A DNA stretch of 64,000 bases, taken from the NCBI GenBank assembly GCA_016787265.1, contig JAEUVF010000018.1:121402-185401 (forward strand). Reading direction: 5' to 3'. The DNA comes from Flavipsychrobacter sp. GTDB lineage: Bacteria > Bacteroidota > Bacteroidia > Chitinophagales > Chitinophagaceae. The notes under the pieces are model-generated. The model did no database searches and was not told where the DNA came from. It saw only the letters and a program-made list of their open reading frames with translations. The translations under genes and the position numbers were made by a program. How positions within the stretch are numbered: position 1 is the first letter of the stretch; each line of letters starts with the position of its first letter. This document shows positions 36,364 to 46,342 of this stretch, piece by piece.

Positions 36364-39300
36364 TTGCTCATGCCAAAAAAAATCACCCTGCCCTTATTGG
36401 GCAAATTCCTCACTTTTTTATTAATCATGGCTTCTTTCAGTGCACAGGCACAGAAGTCTATTACGGGTAAACTGGTATCAAAAACCAACCAGCCTTTACC
36501 AGGTGCCACCATTACGGTGAAAGGCACTACTGTAGGAACAGCAACGGATGAACAGGGAAACTTCAGTATCACCCTGCCTGCCGGAAAGAATACGCTGTTA
36601 ATTTCCAACGTGGGGTTTACAACCAAAGAAGTGGTTGTTGGAACCGAATCTACCCTGAACATTACCCTGGATGAAGATGTATCAGGCCTGAGTGAAGTGG
36701 TCGTTACGGGTTATAGCAGCCAGCAGCGGAAGAACATTGTGGGTTCAGTTACAACCGTAAAAGGGGAGCAGCTGGCAGCAGTTCAGACAGGTAACATAGA
36801 GCAGCAATTCCAGGGTCGCGTACCTGGTTTGACTGTAATTACATCCGGACAGCCGGGTACTGTAAGCCAGGTAAGGATCCGTGGTTTCGGCTCCTTTTCT
36901 CCAGGAGGAAATGATCCATTATATGTAGTAGATGGTGTGCAAACCTATAGCATAGACTTTCTCAATGGTAATGATATAGAATCTACCACTGTGTTAAAAG
37001 ATGCTGCTGCCGCATCCGTGTATGGTGCGCGGGCATCCGCCGGAGTTATTCTGGTAACCACAAAAAAGGGAAAAGCGAATCAGGGTATTCGGCTAACTTA
37101 TGACATGTCATTAGGTGCCACGGTTCCTGGGAAAGGGTTGAACTTACTCACACCACAGCAACAAGCCGATTTAACCTGGGTGGCATTACGTAATGCAGGT
37201 CAGACATTGACGCATCCGCAATATGGAAGTGGAGCAAACCCGGTATTACCGGATTATCTGAAAGTTGGGGATGAATTTGGGCTTAGTAATTTGTCACCGA
37301 ATGATCCCAGACTGGATCCTGCGAGATTCAATACCAATTTTGATGCAGGTCCGATCTACCAGGTTATTCGTGCTAATAAAGCGGGTACAGACTGGTATGG
37401 TGCCTTAACCGAAACGGGCCGCATCCAAAACCACACATTAGGAATGAGTGGTGGCGGTGAAAATGCACGTTACTATGCAGGATTAAGTATATATGATGAA
37501 AAAGGAACTGTAATTAATACATATCTGAAAAGGTATTCACTTCGTCTTAATTCAGAATATAAGATTGGCTCTCATATTCGCCTGGGTCAGAATTTCCAAT
37601 TTACTTACAGGGAAAACCCAAATATCGGTGGTCCGCAGGGAGAGAATGATATAATGTTCGCCCTGACAATTAATCCACTTATTCCACTTTATGATGAAGG
37701 TGGTGGATTTGCCGGTACCACTGCACGAGGTTTTAACAACTCAACCAACCCACTTGCCCGTCGTATTCGGGCAAAGGATAACAAAGGTTTTAGTTCTTCT
37801 GCCTTTGGTAACATTTACGGAGAGGTGGATTTCCTGAAAAATTTCACTTTCCGGACCAGTTTCGGTGGTAACTTTTTCTTCTTTCAAAACCGGTTCCTGA
37901 ATTACAGGACATATGAGAATTCCGAAAATGTTGGAAACTACACATTTGGAGAAGGTGCTGGAAATGGAGGGGAGTGGACCTTTACCAATACCGTGCGTTA
38001 TAGCCAGGAAATAGGAAACCATAACATCAATTTTGTGGGAGGCATTGAAGCGGTTAAATACGATTATATTAGATTGATGAGTGGCTCGGGATTGAATCCA
38101 TTCTCCATCAATTCAACCTTCCTGACGCTTTCCAATACAGATCCGACGGGAAGAGCATTGTCAAGCGGTGGCAACCCTTTCCGGAGTTTATACTCTCAGT
38201 TTGGAAAAGTGGACTATTCATATAATGACCGTTACCTGTTTTCCGGAACAATCAGAAGAGATGGTGCCTCTGTTTTTGGTCCTGACAACAAATACGGAAT
38301 TTTTCCTGCGTTCTCAGCCGGCTGGAGGATTACGCAAGAAAATTTCATGAGGAATAATAAATGGATAAATGAACTGAAGATCCGTGGTGGTTGGGGTAAA
38401 ATGGGTAATGCCAGAATTCCTGCTGCCAATTTGTTTAATACTGCCGGTTCAGCTCCAATATTTGGCTATGACTTAGGTGGTGCAAATACGAGTACCAATC
38501 CTGGTCTGGCATTAACCGGTATAGGAAATCCTGCAGCGAAATGGGAAGAAAATACTACCATCAACGTAGGTTTTGACGGAACCCTCTTCAACAATAAAAT
38601 TGACGTAATATTTGACTGGTATACCCGCAAAACCAAGGACCTCCTGTATCGTGACCGCCTGCCTGCAACAATAGGTAATGCTACACCTCCTTTCATCAAT
38701 ATCGGTTCTATGAAGAACAGTGGTATTGACCTGATGGTTACCTACAAAGACAGGGTAAGCAGCAAATTCCGTTATGAAATGGACTTCATCTTTACCAAGT
38801 ACACCAATGAGATCACTAAAGTTTCTGATACCCGTACTTTCTTTGATGAATCTTTCAGCGGTCGTATTGGTGGTGGTATCGTTCGTAACCAACTTGGCCA
38901 ACCTGTTTCAGCTTTCTTTGGATACAATGTAATAGGCCTTTTCTCTGATCAGGCAGATGTGGATAAGTCACCTGATCAGGATGGTGCTGGTCCTGGCCGT
39001 TTTAAATATGAAGATGTAAATGGTGATGGACGTATTAATGACCTGGATCGTACTTTCCTTGGTAATCCCAACCCTGATTTTACCTATGGATTTAATGCCC
39101 GACTGATTTATGGTGATTTTGATATAGAAGCTCTTTTCTATGGAGTGTATGGTGGTGAGGTATTAAACTTTACCCGCTGGTTTACTGATTTTTATCCGTC
39201 ATTTGCAGGAATAGGAAAATCTGACCGCGCGCTGGATGCCTGGACTCCAAATAATAAAGACACCAAAGTTCCCATTTTTGAAAACGTTTCCAACTTCTCA

Positions 39301-39573
39301 ACCAACGGTGTGTTGAACTCTTACTATGTAGAAAAGGGTAGTTACTTCCGCTTAAGAAGTTTGAAACTGGGATATGTTGTACCTTCTGCATCATTGAAGA
39401 AATTCGGAATTGATAAGCTGCGGTTCTTCCTGCAGGGAACCAATTTGTTTACCATTACCAAGTACACCGGAAATGACCCGGCGGTAAGTGGTGTGGATAC
39501 CAACTTTGGTGTGGATGTAGGGAACTATCCTACCAACCGCCAGTTCCTGTTTGGATTAAGTCTTGGCTTTTAA
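36364..39573 (+). CDS. SusC/RagA-family TonB-linked outer membrane protein
   Basis: 1069-residue outer membrane importer. Signal peptide at about 1-29 (ends FSAQAQ), a carboxypeptidase-regulatory-like domain about 30-115 (SITGKLVSKTNQPLPGATI), the TonB box/plug start SEVVVTGYSSQQRK, and a SusC plug with DPLYVVDGVQ and ATVLKDAAAASVYGARAS-like motif, followed by a barrel ending with FLFGLSLGF. It forms a lidded transporter with the adjacent SusD protein and imports a ligand using TonB energy. No sigma/anti-sigma pair is adjacent. The ligand is unknown; the following genes do not include glycoside hydrolases. Confidence 0.96.
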   Translation: MLMPKKITLPLLGKFLTFLLIMASFSAQAQKSITGKLVSKTNQPLPGATITVKGTTVGTATDEQGNFSITLPAGKNTLLISNVGFTTKEVVVGTESTLNITLDEDVSGLSEVVVTGYSSQQRKNIVGSVTTVKGEQLAAVQTGNIEQQFQGRVPGLTVITSGQPGTVSQVRIRGFGSFSPGGNDPLYVVDGVQTYSIDFLNGNDIESTTVLKDAAAASVYGARASAGVILVTTKKGKANQGIRLTYDMSLGATVPGKGLNLLTPQQQADLTWVALRNAGQTLTHPQYGSGANPVLPDYLKVGDEFGLSNLSPNDPRLDPARFNTNFDAGPIYQVIRANKAGTDWYGALTETGRIQNHTLGMSGGGENARYYAGLSIYDEKGTVINTYLKRYSLRLNSEYKIGSHIRLGQNFQFTYRENPNIGGPQGENDIMFALTINPLIPLYDEGGGFAGTTARGFNNSTNPLARRIRAKDNKGFSSSAFGNIYGEVDFLKNFTFRTSFGGNFFFFQNRFLNYRTYENSENVGNYTFGEGAGNGGEWTFTNTVRYSQEIGNHNINFVGGIEAVKYDYIRLMSGSGLNPFSINSTFLTLSNTDPTGRALSSGGNPFRSLYSQFGKVDYSYNDRYLFSGTIRRDGASVFGPDNKYGIFPAFSAGWRITQENFMRNNKWINELKIRGGWGKMGNARIPAANLFNTAGSAPIFGYDLGGANTSTNPGLALTGIGNPAAKWEENTTINVGFDGTLFNNKIDVIFDWYTRKTKDLLYRDRLPATIGNATPPFINIGSMKNSGIDLMVTYKDRVSSKFRYEMDFIFTKYTNEITKVSDTRTFFDESFSGRIGGGIVRNQLGQPVSAFFGYNVIGLFSDQADVDKSPDQDGAGPGRFKYEDVNGDGRINDLDRTFLGNPNPDFTYGFNARLIYGDFDIEALFYGVYGGEVLNFTRWFTDFYPSFAGIGKSDRALDAWTPNNKDTKVPIFENVSNFSTNGVLNSYYVEKGSYFRLRSLKLGYVVPSASLKKFGIDKLRFFLQGTNLFTITKYTGNDPAVSGVDTNFGVDVGNYPTNRQFLFGLSLGF

Positions 39574-39607
39574 TTCTTGAATTCGTGAATGCTTAAATTG
39601 ATTTAAC

Positions 39608-41365
39608 ATGTTAAAGAAGAGAATCGTATACATTTCAGGTTTTCTGTTCAGTGCTGCGGTGCTGTTGGTTGCCTGTGATAAAAAATTCCTGGAACAGGAA
39701 ACAACGGGACTGTTGACAGAACAGCAGGCCCAGAGCCTCAAAGGAGCTCAGCAATTTTTGGTTGGATCCTATGCTGCCCTTAAGGGAACTGGCTGGGAAG
39801 GTGGCGGATCCAACTGGGTATATGGAAGTATTGTAGGTGGTGAAGCAAACAAAGGTTCTGATGCTGGTGATCAGGCGAATATTGTACCAATCCAGCAATA
39901 TGTACCATTGCCTACCAACAGTTATTTTAATATCAAATGGCAGTCTTTGTATGAAGGCATCGCCAGAACCAATGCAACCATTCGTATTTTGAATAATCTG
40001 GCAGAATCGGATATTTCTCCTGCTGCAAAACAACAGATGCTTGCGGAAGCAAGGTTCCTCAGAGGATACTACCATTTTGAGGCAAAAAAGATGTGGAATA
40101 ATATTCCTTACATCGATGAAACAATAAATGTATCCTCTGCTAAAGTTGGAAATACAGAAGATACCTGGCCAAAAATTATGGAAGATCTGAGTTTTGCAAG
40201 AACCAACCTGGCAGCAGTTCCGAACGCTGTAGGCCGGATCAATAAGTGGGGAGCTGATGCGATGTATGCCAAAGCTTTATTGTTCCAGGGTAAATATGCA
40301 GAAGCCCGTCCGATTTTTACTGATATCATAACTAATGGTAGAACTTCCAATGATATCCCCTATGACCTGGCCCCGTCTTTCCATGATAACTTCAATCCGG
40401 AGCGCGAAAATGATGCGGCCGTTCGTGCAGAATCAGTGTTCGCGTATGAAGCTTCCATCAATGATGGTTCAGGCGGATTTAATGCCAACTATGATCATAT
40501 CCTGAACTTCCCTTATAATGGTGGTCCCGGTGGTTGTTGCGGATTCTTCCAGCCTTCTTTTGAGTTTGTGAATTCCTTCCGAACTAATACCAATGGGCTT
40601 CCTTTACTGGATGGTTCATATAACGTTGGTGCCAACCAGGTAAAAAGTGATATGGGGCTGGAATCAACAGCTCCCTTTACACCAGATGCAGGAAACCTGG
40701 ATCCCCGGCTTGACTGGACCGTTGGACGAAGAGGCCTGCCTTTCCTCGATTGGGGCCCGCACCCGGGTAAAGCATGGATCCGCGACCAGGGTAATGGTGG
40801 ACCATATGCACCAAAGAAAATGTCATATTATCGCAGTCAGCAGGGTAAACTTACCGATGGTACCAACTGGACCAGCGGTCTTACTTCTACTAATTACAAG
40901 ATTATCCGTTTCGCAGATGTACTCTTAATGGCTGCTGAGGCTGAAATTGATGGCGGCGGATCTTTGGAAACAGCAAGAGGGTATGTTAACCAGGTGCGTG
41001 CAAGAGCTGCTCGTCCTGAAACTTTTGTTCAGGATGAAGATGGCAACGATGCAGCTAATTATGTAATCGGACTGTATAATTCTCCCTGGACCGACGCCAA
41101 TGTTGCCAGACAAGCAGTTCGCTTCGAAAGAAAGCTGGAACTCGGTATGGAAGGCCATCGTTTCTTTGACCTTGTACGCTGGGGTGTTGCAGATGTGGAA
41201 TTAAATGCTTTCCTGAATTATGAAAAACCCAAACTGAGTGCAGGATATGGTTCAGCTACCTTCACAAAAGGAAAAAATGAATACTTCCCGATTCCTCAGG
41301 ATCAGATCGATCTCCATACAACCGGAGGTTCATCCACCCTTCAACAAAATCCGGGTTATAATTAA
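39608..41365 (+). CDS. SusD/RagB-family nutrient-binding lipoprotein
   Basis: 585 residues. Lipoprotein signal ending in LLVACDKKFLEQE (Cys23), the family's usual start. Helical TPR-like segments carry EARFLRGYYHFEAKKMWNNIPY and a C-terminal RFERKLELGMEGHRFFDLVRWG followed by FPIPQDQID and NPGYN. It binds ligand at the cell surface and acts as the lid of the SusC channel. It follows susC by 34 bases and is followed by a strong hairpin before the rest of the operon. Confidence 0.95.
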   Translation: MLKKRIVYISGFLFSAAVLLVACDKKFLEQETTGLLTEQQAQSLKGAQQFLVGSYAALKGTGWEGGGSNWVYGSIVGGEANKGSDAGDQANIVPIQQYVPLPTNSYFNIKWQSLYEGIARTNATIRILNNLAESDISPAAKQQMLAEARFLRGYYHFEAKKMWNNIPYIDETINVSSAKVGNTEDTWPKIMEDLSFARTNLAAVPNAVGRINKWGADAMYAKALLFQGKYAEARPIFTDIITNGRTSNDIPYDLAPSFHDNFNPERENDAAVRAESVFAYEASINDGSGGFNANYDHILNFPYNGGPGGCCGFFQPSFEFVNSFRTNTNGLPLLDGSYNVGANQVKSDMGLESTAPFTPDAGNLDPRLDWTVGRRGLPFLDWGPHPGKAWIRDQGNGGPYAPKKMSYYRSQQGKLTDGTNWTSGLTSTNYKIIRFADVLLMAAEAEIDGGGSLETARGYVNQVRARAARPETFVQDEDGNDAANYVIGLYNSPWTDANVARQAVRFERKLELGMEGHRFFDLVRWGVADVELNAFLNYEKPKLSAGYGSATFTKGKNEYFPIPQDQIDLHTTGGSSTLQQNPGYN

Positions 41366-41396
41366 TAGTACCGGCAACAATTTGTAGATTTAATAT

Positions 41397-41425
41397 GAAA
41401 AGGGTAGAGTTTCTCTACCCTTTTC
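41397..41425 (+). terminator. perfect hairpin after susD
   Basis: Thirteen-base perfect stem GAAAAGGGTAGAG / CTCTACCCTTTTC with a three-base loop, 32 bases after the susD stop and 26 bases before the next gene. The right arm ends in TTTTC, so it can act as a terminator and lets less transcript reach the three following genes, or it may protect the susCD message from 3' decay. Confidence 0.75.
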
Positions 41426-41450
41426 AATATCGCTCAGAAATGAACTGCTC

Positions 41451-44400
41451 ATGTTTCGCTACTGTATCTGCTTTTTTAGTTTATTAGCCCTGTTTAGTTC
41501 CTGTAAAGATTCCTCCAAAATGGGGTTTGAACTGGTACCTGCTGAAAAATCCGGTATCCGTTTTGCCAATACCATAAACGAAAATGATTCCATCAATATT
41601 CTTGACCTTGAATATACCTACAATGGAGGCGGTGTAGCAATTGAAGACTTTAATCAGGATGGATTACCTGATGTTTTTTTCACCGGTAACAGGGTCGGCA
41701 ATCACCTCTATCTCAACAAGGGTGAACTCCGCTTTGAAGACATCAGTGCAACTGCCGGAATCAGTGGCAATGACAAATGGTCAACCGGTGTGGCAGTGGT
41801 GGATATCAACAACGACGGACTGAAAGATATTTATGTAGGTGCATCCATCTCAAACGATCCGTTGAAAAGAGCCAACATGCTCTTTATTAATAAAGGTGCT
41901 GGTAAAGATGGAAAGCCTGTATTCGAAGACCAGGCAATCGCATATAACCTGGCAGATACCGGACATACCACCCATTCAGTATTCTTTGATTATGATAATG
42001 ACGGCGACCTGGATTGTTATGTACTCACCAACAAAGTAGGCGCTGATCGATACCCCAATCAATACAAACAAAAACAACTGGATGGCACAGCCGAAAATAC
42101 AGATCGGCTGTACCGAAATGATTTTGATAGCAGCAAAGGGCATCCTGTTTTTACCAATGTATCTAAAGAAGCCGGCATTTTACAGGAGGGGTACGGACTT
42201 GGTGTAGCCATCGCCGATATAAATGGAGATGGCTGGAAAGATATTTATGTGACCAATGATTTTCTTACCAATGATATTCTGTGGATTAATAATAAGGATG
42301 GCAGTTTTACAAATCGGGTAGAACAATATTTCAAACATACATCCTACTCAGCTATGGGTAATGATGTGGCCGATATCAATAATGATGGCCTGCCAGATCT
42401 GATTGCAGTGGATATGTTGCCTGCATCCAATGATCGTAAAAAAATGATGATGGCAGCCAACAGTTACCAGAACTATCTGAATAATGAAGAGTTCGGATAC
42501 CAGTACCAATATGTGCGCAATACATTACAATTAAACCTGGGGCCGGCCTGGAAAGATGCTGCCGGAACCTCACACCCTGTATTTGGAGATATTGCTTTCT
42601 ATGCGGGGGTGGCTGAAACAGACTGGAGCTGGGCTCCGCTGTTCGTTGATTTTGATAATGATGGGTGGCGCGACCTGATGATCACGAATGGTTATCCGAA
42701 GGATATTACAGATCGGGATTTTATGACCTATCGCGCATCCGCAAACAAAATTGCCCCCAAGGAACTGATCCTGGATCAGATTCCGGAAGTGAAACTCTCC
42801 AATTTTGTTTTCAAAAATTCGGATGGTACCAGGTTCACTGATAAAACTGCCGACTGGAATTTTGATAGTCCCGGTTTTTCCAGTGGTGCCGCCTATGGCG
42901 ACCTGGATAACGATGGAGATATGGACCTGGTGATCAATAATACCAACCAGGTGGCGATGGTGTATAAAAACAAGGCAATTGAAAAATTATCCGATAACCA
43001 CTACCTCCAGGTGCAGTTGGAAGGGCCTCCAACCAATCGTGACGGTTTCGGTGCAAGAATAGAAATCCGCCAGGGAGACAGTATTCAGGTAACAGAGTTC
43101 AGTCCATACCGGGGTTATCTATCCACCATGCAGGAGCTCATCCATTTTGGACTGGGTAAACAAAAGAAGGTTGACAAATTGCTGGTTACCTGGCCGGATG
43201 GGAAAGTTCAGCAATTGGAAAATCTTCCCGCCAACCAGCGCCTCGTGTTAAATTACAAAGATGCGGTTACTACTGTGTTGGAAAAGCAGGAACCAATAAC
43301 TCCGTTATTCACGAATATTACAGCATCTATACAACCCTACTTCCTCCACCAGGAATACGATTACAGTGATTTTAATGTGCAGAAATTGCTGCCGCATAAG
43401 TTATCTGAATACGGTCCGGCAATGGCAGCAGGAGATCTCGATGGAAATGGACTTGCAGATCTTATTATCGGTGGCTCCTTTGGGTACAGTGCTTCCATTT
43501 TAATGCAACAAAAAAATGGTTCTTTCCAGAGAAAAGAACTGATTCCGGCTGCAGATGCGCAGACCAAGCCCTGGGAAGATATGGGGATCCTGCTGTTTGA
43601 TGCAGAAAAAGATGGAGACCTTGATTTGTATATTACCAGCGGTGGTTATGAATTGGAGGCAGGATCAATCAATTACCGCGATCATTTCTACCTGAATGAT
43701 GGGATTGGCAATTTTAGTGAAGACAGTATGGCTATCCCTGTTAATACCACCAGTAAATCCTGTGTACGTGCAGCTGATCTGGATGGAGACGGTGATCTGG
43801 ATCTGCTACTGGCAGGTAGAGTAAAACCCTGGAATTATCCCTTACCGGTTTCCAGTATGCTTCTGTTGAATGAATCCGGAAATGGAAAGGTTCAGTTCAG
43901 GGACGCAACAAAAGAACTGGCACCTGAACTGATAGACCTGGGACTGGTTTGTGATGCCATCTGGACAGATATTGACAATGATAACTGGCCAGATCTGCTG
44001 GTAGCAGGAGAGTGGATGCCCATTACTCTTTTCAAAAATGTGAAAGGCAAACTGCAACGTATAACCGAAACCGAATTGGAGCATAAAACCGGTTGGTGGA
44101 ATAGCATTGCACCCGGAGATTTTGATAATGATGGCGATATTGATTACGTGGTTTCCAACCTGGGGTTAAATTCATTTTATCGTGCAACGGAAAAAGAACC
44201 GGTGCGTATCTATGCAGGTGATTTTGACAATAACAAATCACTGGATGCGATTCCAACCCTTTACCTTCCGAATGCAGAAGGACAGCGGAAAGAGTTTCCT
44301 GCTCAAACCAGGGATGATCTTATCAAACAGATGATTAGCCTGCGCAGAAAATTCCAGAATTATAAATTGTTTTCGACTGCAGGTATCCGTGAGATACTGA

Positions 44401-45002
44401 ATGATTCGCTGCTTCAAACAGCCTGGAAGGGAGAAGTGAATCAATTGGCTTCGGTATACATTGAAAACAAAGGAAATGGTAAATTTTCCATGAAGGAATT
44501 ACCGATGCTGGCCCAGCTTTCTATGTTGAATGGCATGTTTGTCGAGGACCTGAATGGAGATGGTAACCTGGACCTGGTTGGTGCCACCAACGATTATGGA
44601 ACAGAAGTCTCCGTTGGCAGGTATGATGCTCTCAATGGATTGGTTTTACTAGGGGATGGAAATGGGAATTTTTCCCCGTTCTCTATTGAATCTTCCGGGT
44701 TTTATGTTCCGGGGAATGGAAAAGCAATGGTTTGTATACCTGGTCCAGATCAAACTATTAAACTGGCTGTGTCTCAAAACAGGGGAGTTATGCAATGGTT
44801 TGACTGGAAAGGACAACTGGCTCCCGCTCAGCCCGGAATGAATGATAATTATGCCATCCTCTCCCTAACAAATGGTAAACAAAGAAAACAGGAGCGTTAC
44901 TGGGGATCCGGATTTCTTTCCCAATCACCCTTTCTGTTGTTTGCCAATCAACAGGTAAAACATATTCAATACTTTACAGGAGCTAAAACCGGATCGAATT
45001 GA
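41451..45002 (+). CDS. large FG-GAP/VCBS-repeat lipoprotein with ASPIC/UnbV domain
   Basis: 1183 residues. Lipoprotein signal ending in FSSCKDSS (Cys18), so surface or periplasmic. At least eight calcium-binding-type repeats are visible, each with a D-x-N/D-x-DG-x-xD core, for example DFNQDGLPDVFFTGN, DINNDGLKDIYVG, DLDNDGDMDLVINN, DLDGDGDLDLLLAG. Near the middle lies an ASPIC/UnbV segment (DGFGARIEIRQGD ... LVTWPDGKVQQLENLPANQ). This is the CRTAC1-like architecture, a seven-bladed propeller, perhaps two in tandem. It often stands beside SusCD pairs in Bacteroidota; its ligand is not known. A further haloperoxidase gene begins within 8 bases of its stop. Confidence 0.88.
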   Translation: MFRYCICFFSLLALFSSCKDSSKMGFELVPAEKSGIRFANTINENDSINILDLEYTYNGGGVAIEDFNQDGLPDVFFTGNRVGNHLYLNKGELRFEDISATAGISGNDKWSTGVAVVDINNDGLKDIYVGASISNDPLKRANMLFINKGAGKDGKPVFEDQAIAYNLADTGHTTHSVFFDYDNDGDLDCYVLTNKVGADRYPNQYKQKQLDGTAENTDRLYRNDFDSSKGHPVFTNVSKEAGILQEGYGLGVAIADINGDGWKDIYVTNDFLTNDILWINNKDGSFTNRVEQYFKHTSYSAMGNDVADINNDGLPDLIAVDMLPASNDRKKMMMAANSYQNYLNNEEFGYQYQYVRNTLQLNLGPAWKDAAGTSHPVFGDIAFYAGVAETDWSWAPLFVDFDNDGWRDLMITNGYPKDITDRDFMTYRASANKIAPKELILDQIPEVKLSNFVFKNSDGTRFTDKTADWNFDSPGFSSGAAYGDLDNDGDMDLVINNTNQVAMVYKNKAIEKLSDNHYLQVQLEGPPTNRDGFGARIEIRQGDSIQVTEFSPYRGYLSTMQELIHFGLGKQKKVDKLLVTWPDGKVQQLENLPANQRLVLNYKDAVTTVLEKQEPITPLFTNITASIQPYFLHQEYDYSDFNVQKLLPHKLSEYGPAMAAGDLDGNGLADLIIGGSFGYSASILMQQKNGSFQRKELIPAADAQTKPWEDMGILLFDAEKDGDLDLYITSGGYELEAGSINYRDHFYLNDGIGNFSEDSMAIPVNTTSKSCVRAADLDGDGDLDLLLAGRVKPWNYPLPVSSMLLLNESGNGKVQFRDATKELAPELIDLGLVCDAIWTDIDNDNWPDLLVAGEWMPITLFKNVKGKLQRITETELEHKTGWWNSIAPGDFDNDGDIDYVVSNLGLNSFYRATEKEPVRIYAGDFDNNKSLDAIPTLYLPNAEGQRKEFPAQTRDDLIKQMISLRRKFQNYKLFSTAGIREILNDSLLQTAWKGEVNQLASVYIENKGNGKFSMKELPMLAQLSMLNGMFVEDLNGDGNLDLVGATNDYGTEVSVGRYDALNGLVLLGDGNGNFSPFSIESSGFYVPGNGKAMVCIPGPDQTIKLAVSQNRGVMQWFDWKGQLAPAQPGMNDNYAILSLTNGKQRKQERYWGSGFLSQSPFLLFANQQVKHIQYFTGAKTGSN

Positions 45003-45010
45003 GAACAACC

Positions 45011-46342
45011 ATGAACACAAACAAACTATTGTTATACAGTGTATGCCTTGTGCTGATTGCAACCTGGGCTGGCTGTTCAGATAACAAAAGAAAAGCGGGT
45101 TCATTACCTGGCGTCGAATTATTGCATGCCAATCAGAAAAAACTGACCGACCTGATCATTTACGACGTGTTTTCACCTCCTGTTGCTGCCAGAATTTACA
45201 GTTATACATCACTTGCATCCTATGAAGCAATCCGGCATCTTCAACCTGATCAGCCTTCATTAACAGCTAAGCTGCCTGGTTTCAAAGCGATGCCTGAACC
45301 CGAAAAAGGGAAAGAATATAATTTATTACTTGCTGCTACAAGGGCTTTTCTAAAAGTTGCGGGCAGTCTTACTTTTTCTGTTGATACCTTACTCGAATAT
45401 GAAAATGGCTTATTGGCTACTTACAAGGCCGAACTGGATCCGGCAGTTTATGACAGATCAATTGCCTTTGGTGAAGCCATCGCAAAAAAAATAATGGAAA
45501 GAGCTGCAATTGATAACTATCCGCAAACCCGCGGAAAGCCTCGTTATATAGGAAGCCGTTTGCCGGGCAAATGGAAACCAACAGCACCAGATTACAGTGA
45601 TGCAGTGGAACCCTGCTGGGGAGATATGCTTCCTTTTTATAAAGACAGCGTGGCTGCATATCCGTTGCCTCCTGCACCAGCTTATTCCATGAATCAGTCG
45701 GAGCCTTTTTATCAACAGGTAATGGAAGTCTACAACATTGGAAAAAATCTTACTGAAGAACAAAAATTAATCGCAACATATTGGGATGATAACCCCTTTG
45801 TAACCGAACACGAAGGTCATCTGATGTTTGCTAACAAAAAAATCACACCTGGTGGCCACTGGATGGGAATCGCTTCTATCGCGTGTAAAAAAGCAGCAAC
45901 AGATCCTGTTAAAACAGCAAGAATTCTAGCGCTTACTGCCATGAGCCTGATGGATGGTTTTATTCTTTGCTGGGATGCGAAATACAAATATGAACTCGTG
46001 CGGCCAATTACTGTGATCAATGAGCAGCTTGATAAAAACTGGTTGCCTTATTTACAAACACCTCCATTTCCGGAATATCCAAGCGGACATAGTGTAATAA
46101 CTGCAGCAGCTGCAACTATTCTGACGATTGAACTGGGTGAGAATTTTGCTTTTCATGACGACAGTGATAAAGAATATATCGGATTGGAGCGTGATTTTAA
46201 TTCCTTTCAGGAAGCGGCTGCTGAGGCTTCTATCAGTCGGGTATATGGAGGGATTCATTTTCGTCCGGCTGTGGAAGAAGGCACCAGATTGGGAAGCTGG
46301 TTGGGGGCTGAACTCATGAAAACCATCAATTCTCCACAATGA
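45011..46342 (+). CDS. vanadium-dependent haloperoxidase-type lipoprotein
   Basis: 443 residues with a lipoprotein signal (ATWAGCSDN, Cys22). It has the three superfamily motifs: KYKYELVRPITV (Lys/Arg), PFPEYPSGHS near residues 355-364 with canonical Ser, Gly and catalytic His, and SRVYGGIHFRP near residue 415. This is the active-site set of vanadium haloperoxidases and PAP2 phosphatases, so oxidation of halides or dephosphorylation outside the cytoplasm are both possible. The ATG at 45,011 is chosen; a TTG four codons earlier overlaps the preceding stop. Gene lies between two VCBS genes, with a four-base overlap to the next. Confidence 0.87.
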   Translation: MNTNKLLLYSVCLVLIATWAGCSDNKRKAGSLPGVELLHANQKKLTDLIIYDVFSPPVAARIYSYTSLASYEAIRHLQPDQPSLTAKLPGFKAMPEPEKGKEYNLLLAATRAFLKVAGSLTFSVDTLLEYENGLLATYKAELDPAVYDRSIAFGEAIAKKIMERAAIDNYPQTRGKPRYIGSRLPGKWKPTAPDYSDAVEPCWGDMLPFYKDSVAAYPLPPAPAYSMNQSEPFYQQVMEVYNIGKNLTEEQKLIATYWDDNPFVTEHEGHLMFANKKITPGGHWMGIASIACKKAATDPVKTARILALTAMSLMDGFILCWDAKYKYELVRPITVINEQLDKNWLPYLQTPPFPEYPSGHSVITAAAATILTIELGENFAFHDDSDKEYIGLERDFNSFQEAAAEASISRVYGGIHFRPAVEEGTRLGSWLGAELMKTINSPQ

